Positions 8,358-16,577 of a DNA stretch of 64,000 nt are shown piece by piece. The notes beneath the pieces are model-generated. The model worked only from the letters and a program-made list of their open reading frames with translations. It was not told where the DNA came from and ran no database searches. Each line of letters begins with the position of its first letter. Positions within the stretch are counted from its first letter, which is position 1. Origin of the DNA: Desulfitobacterium_A sp034927245 (lineage in GTDB: Bacteria > Bacillota > Desulfitobacteriia > Desulfitobacteriales > Desulfitobacteriaceae). The DNA is taken from positions 1 to 64,000 of the forward strand of contig NZ_JAYFQK010000005.1 of the NCBI RefSeq assembly GCF_034927245.1, written 5' to 3'. The position numbers were made by a program, and so were the translations under genes.

Positions 8358-9047
8358 ATGAAAGGTACCTCCTCCCGGATTCCAGGAATTGATATAGCCC
8401 GGACATTTGCTCTAATTCTTATGATTCTCTACCACTTCATTTATGATCTAGACGCTTATACACCTGCCCCGATCCGTGTCGATTCCCGGAACTGGTATAT
8501 CATGGGGAAGCTGTCGGCCTTTCTCTTTATTTTCCTTGCGGGAATAAGCAGTGGTTTCAGTCACCATCCTTTTCGCAAGGCCTTCCGAATTTTATTTTGG
8601 GCCCTAATCATTACCCTTGCTACATATATTGTGATGCCTGGGTCGTATGTTCGCTTTGGAATACTTCATTTTCTTGGCGTCATGGCCCTTTTATATCCCT
8701 TTCTCCATAAACAATCCACTTTATTCTTAATCTTATATTCCATCCTTGCCTTGGTTTTGGGTTTTATCTTCTCCCGAATTCTGATCTCCGGTCCTTGGCT
8801 TCTCCCTTTAGGAATCTATTACCCTGGAATTACTACAATTGATATCTATCCACTCTTTCCTTATAGCGCAGTCTCCGCTTTAGGAATTCTATATTACCGA
8901 TTTAAATTTGCTTCTTCCGATTTACCGGTCTCTTACCCCTTACCTTCAATAATAGAAAAGATGAGCAAAAATTCTTTGCTCATCTATCTCGTTCATCAGC
9001 CTATTCTTTTGACTATAATATTTATCGCAGAAAATTTTAGTTTTTAA
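8358..9047 (+). CDS. DUF1624 / HGSNAT-catalytic-domain membrane protein
   Basis: A 229-residue integral membrane protein with about six to seven hydrophobic helices. It opens with GIDIARTFALILMILYHF, the signature of the heparan-alpha-glucosaminide N-acetyltransferase catalytic (DUF1624) family, in which an N-terminal helix carries a conserved His. Such proteins are thought to move acyl groups across the membrane to sugars. It follows the glycosyltransferase gene and is probably co-transcribed. No terminator is seen before the convergent chemoreceptor gene. The family is likely; the substrate is unknown. Confidence 0.75.
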   Translation: MKGTSSRIPGIDIARTFALILMILYHFIYDLDAYTPAPIRVDSRNWYIMGKLSAFLFIFLAGISSGFSHHPFRKAFRILFWALIITLATYIVMPGSYVRFGILHFLGVMALLYPFLHKQSTLFLILYSILALVLGFIFSRILISGPWLLPLGIYYPGITTIDIYPLFPYSAVSALGILYYRFKFASSDLPVSYPLPSIIEKMSKNSLLIYLVHQPILLTIIFIAENFSF

Positions 9048-9071
9048 GCTCGATATATTACCCTTGATGAT

Positions 9072-10838
9072 TTAGATTTTAAATTTAGTTAAGGATTGAT
9101 CAAGATCCTCTGCCATTTTCGCCAAAACCTGGCTTGATGAAGCGATCTCTTCCATCGACGCAGCTTGTTCCTCTGAAGAAGCCGATACATTCTGAGTTTG
9201 CTCGGCAATAACTCGGCTAATCTCATCCAAATCGCGAATCGAAGCAACAATACGTTCATTTCCCGTGGTCATCTGAATCATTTCTTCCGAAATATCTTTG
9301 ACCTGAGCCACAACTTTTTCGATATGCTGTGCAATTTCCTCAAAGGCTTCTCCAGCCTGTGTTACAACCTTTGATCCTGTTTCTACTACGGCGGTTCCGT
9401 TATTCATAGCAGTCACAGCATTCTCTGTATCCTGTTGCATAGCCGTAATTAACTCAGAAATTTCCTTCGCTGCTTCTTGAGATTGCTCCGCTAGTTTGCG
9501 AACCTCATCCGCTACTACAGCAAAACCTCTTCCTTGTTCGCCGGCCCGGGCTGCTTCTATTGCTGCATTTAAAGCCAGTAAATTAGTTTGATCAGCTATT
9601 TCCGAAATGGTATCGACAATTTTGCCGATATCCTGTGATCTCTCACCCAGTTGTAGGGTAAGCTCAGCTGAATGATTCACAACGGACGTAATTTGATTCA
9701 TTTGTTCAATCGTTGTCGTTATCGCAATACGTCCTTTGTCTGCCGATTCAGAAGTTCGTTCAGCGTATCCGACAACCTCTCCGGTATTGGTTTTAACTTG
9801 TTCCATACCTGCGGCAATCTCTTCGGCAACCGCTGCCACTTCATCCACGGTTTTCTTTTGTTTTTCGGCACCTTGAGCCATTTCCGTTACGGAACTGGCG
9901 ACTTCACCGGAAGCCTGTGCAGATTGCTCGGCTCCGGCCGTTAATTCTTGAGAAGTTGAAGCAACTTGTGATGAAGCTTCAAAGACCTCCTGAACAAGCT
10001 TGTGCAGCCCATCCACCATAGTATTAAAGGACTCCGCTAAATGGCCAAGTTCAGTCTTGGAAGACACCTCAAGCTTTTCAATGGTAAAATCTCCATTGGC
10101 AAGAGCAGCAGTTCCTTTTGCCGCTTGGATAATGGGTTTCGATAACTTAGTACTAAAGTATAGAGTAAAGATCAGTACGCCAATTAAGCCGACTACAAGT
10201 ATCCCGATAATAACGGCTATATTTTTCATCATATCCGCATGGTAGATTGCTTGCTGAGCGCTGACGTTTTTCTCAATATTATCAACCCAATCCCCGGTCC
10301 CGATAACCCAATTATAGGGCTTGAAAAGCAGTGTATACCCTCTTTTCGGGAGCGGCTCAGTTTCACCGGGTTTTGCAAATTGATAATCGATGTAACCCCC
10401 GCCTTCTTGCGACCCTTGCTTGATAAACTCTTTTACGTATTCAACACCGTTGGGGTCTTTAGCCTCGTATCGGTTTGTCCCCTCTGTTTGATTTCCTAAA
10501 AGAACGACATTTTGACCTTCTGTCGTATCAATCCAAAAATAATTACTTCCATCAAAACGCAGGTTACGTACGAGATCAGCCGCTTTCAATTTAGCCTCTT
10601 CCTCGGTCAGCAATCCCTTCTGCTGTTCATTATAAACGATTTGAACTAGGCTTGATGCCGTTTCAACTTGGGCTTTTAACTTATTATCATAATCTTCATA
10701 TAAGGTATCTTGATAATTCTGGATTTCCTGATCTGCAAATTTAATATGATTATAAATATTATACCCTCCGACAACAGCGCCCAGAATCATGGCGGTTAGC
10801 ATAAAAGCTACAATAAATTGCGTTCGAATCTTTTTCAC
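9072..10838 (-). CDS. methyl-accepting chemotaxis protein with single Cache domain
   Basis: A 588-residue chemoreceptor. A membrane helix lies at about 8-28. The extracellular domain at about 35-190 is a single Cache type, with YFWIDTTEGQNVVLLG and YTLLFKPYNWVIGTGDWVD. A second helix lies at about 204-228, then a HAMP segment, then the cytoplasmic signalling rod. The rod's hairpin tip carries the universal IADQTNLLALNAAIEAARAG and RGFAVVADEVRKLAEQS. The C terminus lacks a CheR-binding pentapeptide. The start is GTG at 10838 with AGGAGG 7 nt upstream. Its leader holds a cyclic-di-GMP-I riboswitch and terminator, so production depends on the second messenger. Small organic acids are typical ligands for this Cache type. 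Confidence 0.95.
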   Translation of the reverse strand: MKKIRTQFIVAFMLTAMILGAVVGGYNIYNHIKFADQEIQNYQDTLYEDYDNKLKAQVETASSLVQIVYNEQQKGLLTEEEAKLKAADLVRNLRFDGSNYFWIDTTEGQNVVLLGNQTEGTNRYEAKDPNGVEYVKEFIKQGSQEGGGYIDYQFAKPGETEPLPKRGYTLLFKPYNWVIGTGDWVDNIEKNVSAQQAIYHADMMKNIAVIIGILVVGLIGVLIFTLYFSTKLSKPIIQAAKGTAALANGDFTIEKLEVSSKTELGHLAESFNTMVDGLHKLVQEVFEASSQVASTSQELTAGAEQSAQASGEVASSVTEMAQGAEKQKKTVDEVAAVAEEIAAGMEQVKTNTGEVVGYAERTSESADKGRIAITTTIEQMNQITSVVNHSAELTLQLGERSQDIGKIVDTISEIADQTNLLALNAAIEAARAGEQGRGFAVVADEVRKLAEQSQEAAKEISELITAMQQDTENAVTAMNNGTAVVETGSKVVTQAGEAFEEIAQHIEKVVAQVKDISEEMIQMTTGNERIVASIRDLDEISRVIAEQTQNVSASSEEQAASMEEIASSSQVLAKMAEDLDQSLTKFKI

Positions 10839-10891
10839 CTTAATCCTCCTATCTTGTATATAAGTTTATGTAAATTAAAATTTTAAATAAG

Positions 10892-10923
10892 AAAAACCTT
10901 GTTCGGCACTGCCAAAACAAGGA
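10892..10923 (-). terminator. terminator of the riboswitch expression platform
   Basis: On the minus strand CCTTGTTTTGGCA pairs with TGCCGAACAAGG and is followed by TTTTTCTTATTT. It lies between the cyclic-di-GMP aptamer and the chemoreceptor start, so ligand binding most likely switches transcription termination. Confidence 0.85.
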
Positions 10924-10948
10924 TGATTCAGAGTTCGGTCCTATATTT

Positions 10949-11030
10949 TGGCAACCCGACAATCATAACCCACCCATAGGTCTTAGACTCGCAGCTTTGC
11001 GTCCTTAGCTTTCGCTTAAGTTTGCTCTTA
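10949..11030 (-). ncRNA. cyclic-di-GMP-I (GEMM-I) riboswitch
   Basis: Read on the minus strand the leader shows the GEMM-I core in order: GCAAAC, a GCGAAAGC stem-loop with GAAA tetraloop, the invariant GGACGCAAAGC, a CTAAGACCTATGGG tetraloop-receptor region, and closing CGGGTTGCC. It sits about 110 nt upstream of the chemoreceptor start with a terminator between. The class is established as a c-di-GMP sensor of motility and surface genes. Confidence 0.92.
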
Positions 11031-11143
11031 TTTCAAAATACTTTTAATGTGAAATTTCGACTAACATCTCTATTATCACCTTATTACCTAAAAATTTCAA
11101 CTTAAACTTTTAAATATTTCGAGAATTAACTTTCTAAATTATG

Positions 11144-11173
11144 TTGAAGAAGTTGTCTAAATTGTACTACAAT
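11144..11173 (+). promoter_or_regulatory. candidate sigma-A promoter of metF
   Basis: TTGAAG (11144-11149) and TACAAT (11168-11173) are separated by 18 nt, about 70 nt before the metF start. The rest of the 10839-11245 gap holds the chemoreceptor's riboswitch leader on the other strand and an AT-rich stretch at 11031-11143 with no other signal. Confidence 0.5.
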
Positions 11174-11245
11174 TAGAGGTATAGACGTGTCATCAAAGGT
11201 TTTTTACTTAACCAAGGGAAAGGGTAGGAAAGGGGAAGAGGTAGG

Positions 11246-12832
11246 ATGGAAAACCGATTTAAGGAGTCCCTGCTCGATCAAAAGACGATGTCCGTAACTT
11301 GGGAATTGGTTCCTGGGAGAGGTGCGCGCGAGAGATCCCAGGAAAATGCTCTTCTGGCTGCTGAACAAGCGGTCAAAGGCGGCAGAATTCATGCCTTAAC
11401 TATCACCGATAATCCCGGTGGAAATCCAGCGATGCTTGCTGATTATTTAGGAGAAGAGATCTTAAAACTCGGAATTGAACCGCTTGTCCATTTTACATGC
11501 AAAGATAAGAATCGCAATCAAATGGAAAGCCAGCTTTATGCCTTAGACCGGGCTGGAGTTCGTAATCTCTTAGTTATGACCGGAGACTATACCGAGTCCG
11601 GTTTTAAGGGTAGACCTAAGCCTGTTTTCGATCTTGATCCAACCCATGTTCTCGAACTGATCGGTGAAATGAATCAAGGCTTGGAATATCCCGGAATGAA
11701 AGGGGTTATCCGTCATCAACCGAGTGATTTCTTTGCCGGTGCTGCAGTATCTCCCTTTAAAGCGACTGAAGCAGAGCAAATGGTTCAATATTTTAAATTA
11801 AAAAAGAAAGTCGAAAGCGCTGCCCGATTTATTGTAACTCAGCTTGGCTATGATGCCCGGAAATTTCACGAAGTCATTCAATTTATGAGATTAAATGATT
11901 TAAATGTCCCTATTGTCGGTAATATCTATATTCTTCCTTACGGAGCCGCTCGGATAATGAATCAAAATCAGCTCCCCGGATGCGTTGTCACTGATAAGCT
12001 GCTCGCGGAAATCGATCAAGAAAGGAAAGCTGAGGATAAAGGCTTAAGCGCCCGCTTGCTTAGAGCCGCCAAAATGTATGCCATCCTAAAGGGCATGGGA
12101 TTTGCCGGGGTTCATATCGGCGGGAATAATGTGAAATACGAGCAAGTGGAATACATCATTGATAAAGGCGAAGAACTCAGTTCAAACTGGATGGATCTCG
12201 TTCGTGAATTTGATTACCCTATGCCGAATGGATTTTATTATTATGAAAAAGACGAGAAGACAGGGCTTAATACTAACATTCCTGTCAATCGCAAAAATCT
12301 TCCGCTTAATGCCCCTGTCGGCATTTCCTACAGCGGCATGAGGCTGATGCATCATTTGCTCTTTACTCCCAATAAAGCCTTTTTCCCTGTCATGAGAAGC
12401 ATTTATAAATCACGTAAAGCCAACCACAAACACGGTTTTGAGCATCTCGCCAAAGTTGCTATGCTCGACTGCAAAGACTGCGGCGACTGTGCTATGTTTG
12501 AACTCGCTTATCTCTGCCCTATGTCTCAATGTCCAAAAAATCAAAGAAACGGGGCCTGCGGCGGAAGCTTTAATGGTTGGTGTGAGGTCTATCCAAATCA
12601 AAAAAAATGTATTTACGTCCGGGCTTATTCACGGTTAAAGAAGTTCAGCGAAGAAGAAGATCTTGACTCCCATCATATACCGCCCGCTAACTGGGATCTT
12701 TATCAAACCTCTTCCTGGTCGAACTTCTATCTCGGACGCGATCATTCTGCCGCGATTCTTGGTATTCCGAATCCTGAGGAGGAAGCCGCTAAGTCCGCCT
12801 CTCAAATTGAGAATAAGGATGTTGCTAAATAA
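11246..12832 (+). CDS. metF: methylenetetrahydrofolate reductase fused to a MetV-like domain
   Basis: A 528-residue two-domain protein. The N-terminal half is the MetF TIM barrel, which reduces 5,10-methylene-THF to 5-methyl-THF (VTWELVPGRG, ALTITDNPGGNP, LLVMTGD). The C-terminal quarter from about residue 395 is a MetV-type cysteine domain: DCKDCGDCAMFELAYLCPMS, CPKNQRNGACGG and GWCEV. In acetogens MetV is a separate partner of MetF, so here the pair is fused. The FAD/NADH-type catalytic half and the cysteine-rich half would together feed the methyl branch of the Wood-Ljungdahl pathway or methionine synthesis. The gene ends by overlapping convergent ksgA by 8 bp. Confidence 0.88.
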   Translation: MENRFKESLLDQKTMSVTWELVPGRGARERSQENALLAAEQAVKGGRIHALTITDNPGGNPAMLADYLGEEILKLGIEPLVHFTCKDKNRNQMESQLYALDRAGVRNLLVMTGDYTESGFKGRPKPVFDLDPTHVLELIGEMNQGLEYPGMKGVIRHQPSDFFAGAAVSPFKATEAEQMVQYFKLKKKVESAARFIVTQLGYDARKFHEVIQFMRLNDLNVPIVGNIYILPYGAARIMNQNQLPGCVVTDKLLAEIDQERKAEDKGLSARLLRAAKMYAILKGMGFAGVHIGGNNVKYEQVEYIIDKGEELSSNWMDLVREFDYPMPNGFYYYEKDEKTGLNTNIPVNRKNLPLNAPVGISYSGMRLMHHLLFTPNKAFFPVMRSIYKSRKANHKHGFEHLAKVAMLDCKDCGDCAMFELAYLCPMSQCPKNQRNGACGGSFNGWCEVYPNQKKCIYVRAYSRLKKFSEEEDLDSHHIPPANWDLYQTSSWSNFYLGRDHSAAILGIPNPEEEAAKSASQIENKDVAK

Positions 12833-13661
12833 GTTTTTCAACATAGACTTGGGTTAGCATCTGGTATTCTTCAATGCTGAGCGTTTCCGCCCGTCTTTGT
12901 TCATCAATCCCCGCTTGTTGCAAGATTCCCCCGACTACTTTTTTATCTAATCCTAAACCCGAGGAAAGTGAATTTCCCAGAGTTTTTCTGCGCTGACTAA
13001 AGGCAGCTTTCACGACCTTGAAAAAATCGCCGGTATTGACTTGAAAACCCGGATAAGGACGTAAATTCAAGCGAACTACGGCTGAGTGAACCTTAGGTGA
13101 CGGCCAAAAAGCCTGAGGCGAGACATCGCAAATTTTTTCAGGCTCAGCCGCAACTTGAACTGCAATAGAAAGGATTCCATACGCTTTTGAGCCCGGTTTT
13201 GCCGCTAAGCGATCCGCAACTTCTTTCTGAACCATCACCGTCATCCCCATTAAAGATTCCTTTTGCTCAAGAAAATGCATAAGAAGCGGACTGGTAATAT
13301 AATAAGGCAAGTTTCCGACCAGGAAGCCCTTTTGATCACCCCAGATTTCTTTTAAATTGAGTTTTAGGGCATCCATCACTAAAATTTCCAAAGGAAGTCC
13401 TTGAAGTTCACGCTGTAGGATTTCGACTTTACTTTTATCCAACTCAACCGCCCAAAGCTTATGGACTTCGCGGGCAAGAATCCGGGTTAAAACTCCTAAA
13501 CCCGGACCCACCTCGATCATTGGAACATTGGGGTCAAGAACACTTGATTCGATTATCTCAGAAATGACCTGATCATCCATTAGGAAATTCTGTCCCAGAG
13601 ATTTATGTGCTTTTGCCCCTCTTTTAAGTAAACGCCTTGTATAATCAGCTGCGTTTTCCAT
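12825..13661 (-). CDS. rsmA: 16S rRNA dimethyladenosine transferase RsmA/KsgA
   Basis: A 278-residue SAM-dependent enzyme that dimethylates two adjacent adenosines (1518/1519 in E. coli) near the 3' end of 16S rRNA. Motifs: KSLGQNFL at the N terminus, IEVGPGLGVLT (SAM site), VGNLPYYITSPLL (catalytic NLPY) and QRRKTLGNSL. The ATG at 13661 is preferred over one 14 codons upstream because AGGAGG stands 6 nt before it. It overlaps the end of rnmV by 17 bp, so the two are translated as one unit, the same order as in Bacillus. Its 3' end overlaps metF on the other strand, with no terminator between them. Confidence 0.97.
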   Translation of the reverse strand: MENAADYTRRLLKRGAKAHKSLGQNFLMDDQVISEIIESSVLDPNVPMIEVGPGLGVLTRILAREVHKLWAVELDKSKVEILQRELQGLPLEILVMDALKLNLKEIWGDQKGFLVGNLPYYITSPLLMHFLEQKESLMGMTVMVQKEVADRLAAKPGSKAYGILSIAVQVAAEPEKICDVSPQAFWPSPKVHSAVVRLNLRPYPGFQVNTGDFFKVVKAAFSQRRKTLGNSLSSGLGLDKKVVGGILQQAGIDEQRRAETLSIEEYQMLTQVYVEKLI

Positions 13662-14214
13662 CCTTACCTCCTGCTCGTAGTTGTGCTTCTTCGAAATCTT
13701 CACGAGAAATCTGAAAACGATTTAACCGATGTAAGAATTGCTTGGCATTAGCATCCCCTAATCCTAAAATCCGGCCAACTTGTCGCCTTTTTTCTGCTGA
13801 ATCCACAAGTCCAACCAGCCCTGCCCGAACTAAGTCATTCATCTTAAAAATGGGTTCACTGCCTTCCGTAATATGCTCGGTTTGAATTAACTGAAACGCC
13901 CTGCGAATATCCTCTGGGGCAGCATTTTCTACACCGATATCCTTGTCGTCTTGGGAACGGGCATCCTTTTTCGACAGATAGACGTGTTTAGCCTCGGGGA
14001 CTGCACAGCGTATGCGTTCCCGTATCTGTTCCCCGACTGAATCCGGATCAGTCAAAATAATCACTCCACGCCTTTGTGCCATTTCCTTGATATATTGAAG
14101 CTTTTCATGGGTTAGGCCATATCCTTCGGTCCAAAGAATATCCACTTTCCCCAAAGCACGGCGCACCGCTTGAGCATCATTTTTTCCTTCGACAACAATC
14201 AATTCCTCAATCAT
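13645..14214 (-). CDS. rnmV: ribonuclease M5 (5S rRNA maturase)
   Basis: A 189-residue Toprim nuclease that processes both ends of precursor 5S rRNA with ribosomal protein L18. The Toprim glutamate motif VVEGKND (8-14) and the acidic motif ILTDPDSVGEQIR are visible; the C-terminal half is the DUF4093 region. It lies directly upstream of, and overlaps, rsmA/ksgA, matching the conserved rnmV-ksgA pair of Firmicutes. It has its own upstream gap with a terminator from the preceding gene. Confidence 0.95.
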   Translation of the reverse strand: MIEELIVVEGKNDAQAVRRALGKVDILWTEGYGLTHEKLQYIKEMAQRRGVIILTDPDSVGEQIRERIRCAVPEAKHVYLSKKDARSQDDKDIGVENAAPEDIRRAFQLIQTEHITEGSEPIFKMNDLVRAGLVGLVDSAEKRRQVGRILGLGDANAKQFLHRLNRFQISREDFEEAQLRAGGKDGKRS

Positions 14215-14288
14215 CAGGTAACCTCTTCCTTTTGAAAATTCAATAACTTAATTATCTTATCTTATCTAAAATATTTTCTCAAATTAAT

Positions 14289-14343
14289 GGGGCTGTCGCA
14301 AAACCTATGCACCACGTAAAAGGGGCTGTTTTGCGACAGCCCC
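14289..14343 (-). terminator. terminator of the GH18 lipoprotein gene, nested hairpins
   Basis: On the minus strand GGGGCTGTCGCAAAACAGCCCC folds into a hairpin followed by TTTT and then by ACGTGGTGC. An outer pairing (14289-14304 with 14328-14343) forms an alternative larger stem. The GTGGTG after the T-run recurs at the terminators at 16491 and 18808. Confidence 0.8.
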
Positions 14344-14396
14344 TCTGGTATGCTGATACTTTATGCTAATACTTTTAATTCATAAGTGGTTAAAAG

Positions 14397-15551
14397 TTAC
14401 TGCTTATTTTTATTGGTTCCGTAAGTTTTAATCAGACTATCCCAAATAGCGGGATCTTCCATTCCAATCCGCCAAATAGCCACTCCATGCAACTTATGCT
14501 CTTTGGCATACTCCATCTTGGGTTGCAAGCTCTTCGCATTTTCGAGATAGACCTCATGCCGGACGCCATTAGCCGTATAATGATAATGCGGTACCTGGTG
14601 CTCCTCATCAAACATAACGTCAACCCCATGCTTCTTTGCGCGTTCAACGGATTGGGCAAAGGATAAGTAATCAGGCATAGTCGGCTTATTAGAACCCCAG
14701 TCAAAGGAGTAAACAGGAAGACCCATTACAATTTTCTCTTTGGGGATCTTGCCGACAGCAAAATTAATGACCTTGTTAACCCAGGCATGGGAGGCAATCG
14801 GACCTTGGGTTGTTCCCAAACCATGCTCATCATAGGTCATCAGCACGACTTGGTCTGCGGCTTTTCCAATTGCCGCATAATCATAGGCTCCAGACCATAA
14901 ATCTGAGGGATAATCAACAAATTTCGCCGGTATCGAAACATTAAGGACCTTGTCTTTAGCCTTTAGAGCATTATGCAATTCCTCAAGAAATGTGGAGTAG
15001 TTATTACGGTCTCCGGGTGGGGTTTTTTCGATATCTACGGCAATTCCATCCCATTTCTCATTAACGGTGAGATTAACAAGGTTATTGACAAAGGCGGCTC
15101 TTACAGAAGGGTTGGCTAATACCTGATGGGCAAGATTGGCATCAAATGTTCCGCCTCTCATATTATGAATTAACGCATAGGCTTTTGCCCCATTTTTTTG
15201 AGCGGCTTCCTTAATACTCAAATCCTTTTTCCCTGAGGTCACAATTTTTCCATTGGCATCAAATGTGTACCAAAAGAAAGAAACTTCATCCAACATACTG
15301 ATATTTTTCATCATTGAATCTTTTGAGCCCGGTGTAGGCCCTTCTGGGTCGGTATAAAAACCCATGACAACCCGCTTTTCGGTGCCGAGAACGTCTTGAC
15401 GTGTATCTGCTTCCGCTGTAGGAGGTTGGCCGTTTTCAGTCAATTGCTGAGGTTGATTTTGCTGCATAGGCTGTTGGTTAATACCGCATCCTGTTAAGTT
15501 AAGTCCTAAAACCAGAACAGCTATCATAGAAAAAGTCAGAAACCGTTTCAT
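14397..15551 (-). CDS. spore-type glycoside hydrolase family 18 lipoprotein
   Basis: A 384-residue secreted lipoprotein. The signal peptide ends in the lipobox LTGC (Cys22). After a Gln/Pro-rich linker comes a GH18 barrel with the acid motif WDGIAVDIEKT, where the Glu is the expected proton donor. Later blocks VVLMTYDEHG and MGLPVYSFDWG are typical of the YaaH/YdhD/SleL cortex-lytic branch. No LysM repeats are present, unlike YaaH. It probably cleaves N-acetylglucosaminyl bonds in spore cortex or cell-wall peptidoglycan during germination. The neighbouring cwlD and 3D-domain genes fit a peptidoglycan-remodelling block. Confidence 0.88.
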   Translation of the reverse strand: MKRFLTFSMIAVLVLGLNLTGCGINQQPMQQNQPQQLTENGQPPTAEADTRQDVLGTEKRVVMGFYTDPEGPTPGSKDSMMKNISMLDEVSFFWYTFDANGKIVTSGKKDLSIKEAAQKNGAKAYALIHNMRGGTFDANLAHQVLANPSVRAAFVNNLVNLTVNEKWDGIAVDIEKTPPGDRNNYSTFLEELHNALKAKDKVLNVSIPAKFVDYPSDLWSGAYDYAAIGKAADQVVLMTYDEHGLGTTQGPIASHAWVNKVINFAVGKIPKEKIVMGLPVYSFDWGSNKPTMPDYLSFAQSVERAKKHGVDVMFDEEHQVPHYHYTANGVRHEVYLENAKSLQPKMEYAKEHKLHGVAIWRIGMEDPAIWDSLIKTYGTNKNKQ

Positions 15552-15665
15552 TCAGAGATCAACTCCTTCATCTTGATTCGGTGGCTGACTTTATTTTTTC
15601 CATCTTCACCTAAGCTTATGTATTGAATTTCATCCAGAATAAACCAATATTATTTATATTATTCT

Positions 15666-16379
15666 TTACGGGAGGTTGAAATACCGTGCAATACCTTTCG
15701 CTACGGAGCGTGCTAACTGATCCTGATACCATGATTGTTGAAGCTTAACCCTTTCTTTAGAATTTGAAATATACCCCATTTCTACAATAACAGCCGGCAT
15801 GGGTGTATTTTTAATAACATAAAAATTGCCAGGCTTAGCAATACGTTGGTTCATACCCGGAACCTTAATTAATTCTTGTTGGATATACTCGGCTAAGCGT
15901 TTTCCCTCCTCAGATTGACTTTGATAAAATGTCTCTGCTCCGGAACCTTGACCGCTCTTGGTCGCATTAAGATGGAGGCTGATAAACGCTTCAGCATTCG
16001 CTTGCTTGGCCATGTCAATCCGGTAATTTAGGTCTGCTTGTTTTTTAGTCTGCCGCCCCCGTAATCCCTCGGGAACATAATCCACGTCGTCTTCCCGTGT
16101 TAAGATGACTTGAATTCCGGTGGGTTTAAGTAATTCCCCCACCCGCTTTGCCATTTGTAAATTAATTTCTTTTTCATAAAGCCCTTCGGTCGTAATTGCT
16201 CCCGGATCATATCCCCCATGCCCGGCGTCGATAACCACAATATGTTGAGTCTTTAAATGACTTAATACTACAGTGGAACCTTGCCAGAGTACGGAAAATA
16301 CCAGACTCGCCATCAGCATTAAAACAATAATGACTGCTATTCCTTTTGGATTTCCTAAGAAAAATACGGGTTTCCGCAA
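15666..16379 (-). CDS. cwlD: N-acetylmuramoyl-L-alanine amidase CwlD
   Basis: A zinc amidase of the Amidase_3 family that removes peptide side chains from spore cortex as the first step of muramic-delta-lactam formation. A membrane anchor at about residues 8-30 precedes the catalytic domain: VIDAGHGGYDPG (zinc His), the zinc Glu in YEKEINLQ, SLHLNA (zinc His) and VIVEMGYISN (catalytic Glu). The TTG at 16379 is chosen because GGGGGGAG lies about 5 nt before it; an ATG 8 codons upstream (16403) has a poor ribosome site but cannot be excluded. It sits between a GH18 enzyme and two 3D-domain proteins. Confidence 0.92.
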   Translation of the reverse strand: MRKPVFFLGNPKGIAVIIVLMLMASLVFSVLWQGSTVVLSHLKTQHIVVIDAGHGGYDPGAITTEGLYEKEINLQMAKRVGELLKPTGIQVILTREDDVDYVPEGLRGRQTKKQADLNYRIDMAKQANAEAFISLHLNATKSGQGSGAETFYQSQSEEGKRLAEYIQQELIKVPGMNQRIAKPGNFYVIKNTPMPAVIVEMGYISNSKERVKLQQSWYQDQLARSVAKGIARYFNLP

Positions 16380-16478
16380 GCCTCTCCCCCCTCTGAATCC
16401 CATCCTATATCTAAAATATGACCGAGAGGCTTGTTAACATGCTTACTAAATGAAGATCTTATACGAGGAGTTTGGGCC

Positions 16479-16527
16479 GTGGCGCACCACAAAAAGGGAC
16501 CGTTGCAGTCATTGTGCAACAGTCCCG
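16479..16527 (-). terminator. terminator of the YabE-like gene followed by a GTGG-CCAC hairpin
   Basis: On the minus strand GGGACTGTTGCA pairs with TGCAACGGTCCC and is followed by TTTTT, then GTGGTGCGCCAC, a small near-palindrome (16479-16490). The stem is a sound rho-independent terminator for the gene ending at 16578. Confidence 0.85.
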
Positions 16528-16577
16528 TAAATGTTACTCGATAATGGAAACTTAAGTCATCGGATAATTTATGGTTA

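Noticed and set aside
10924..10948. A second riboswitch upstream of the chemoreceptor
   Set aside because: The short stretch between aptamer and terminator is better explained as the switching segment of the same c-di-GMP element.
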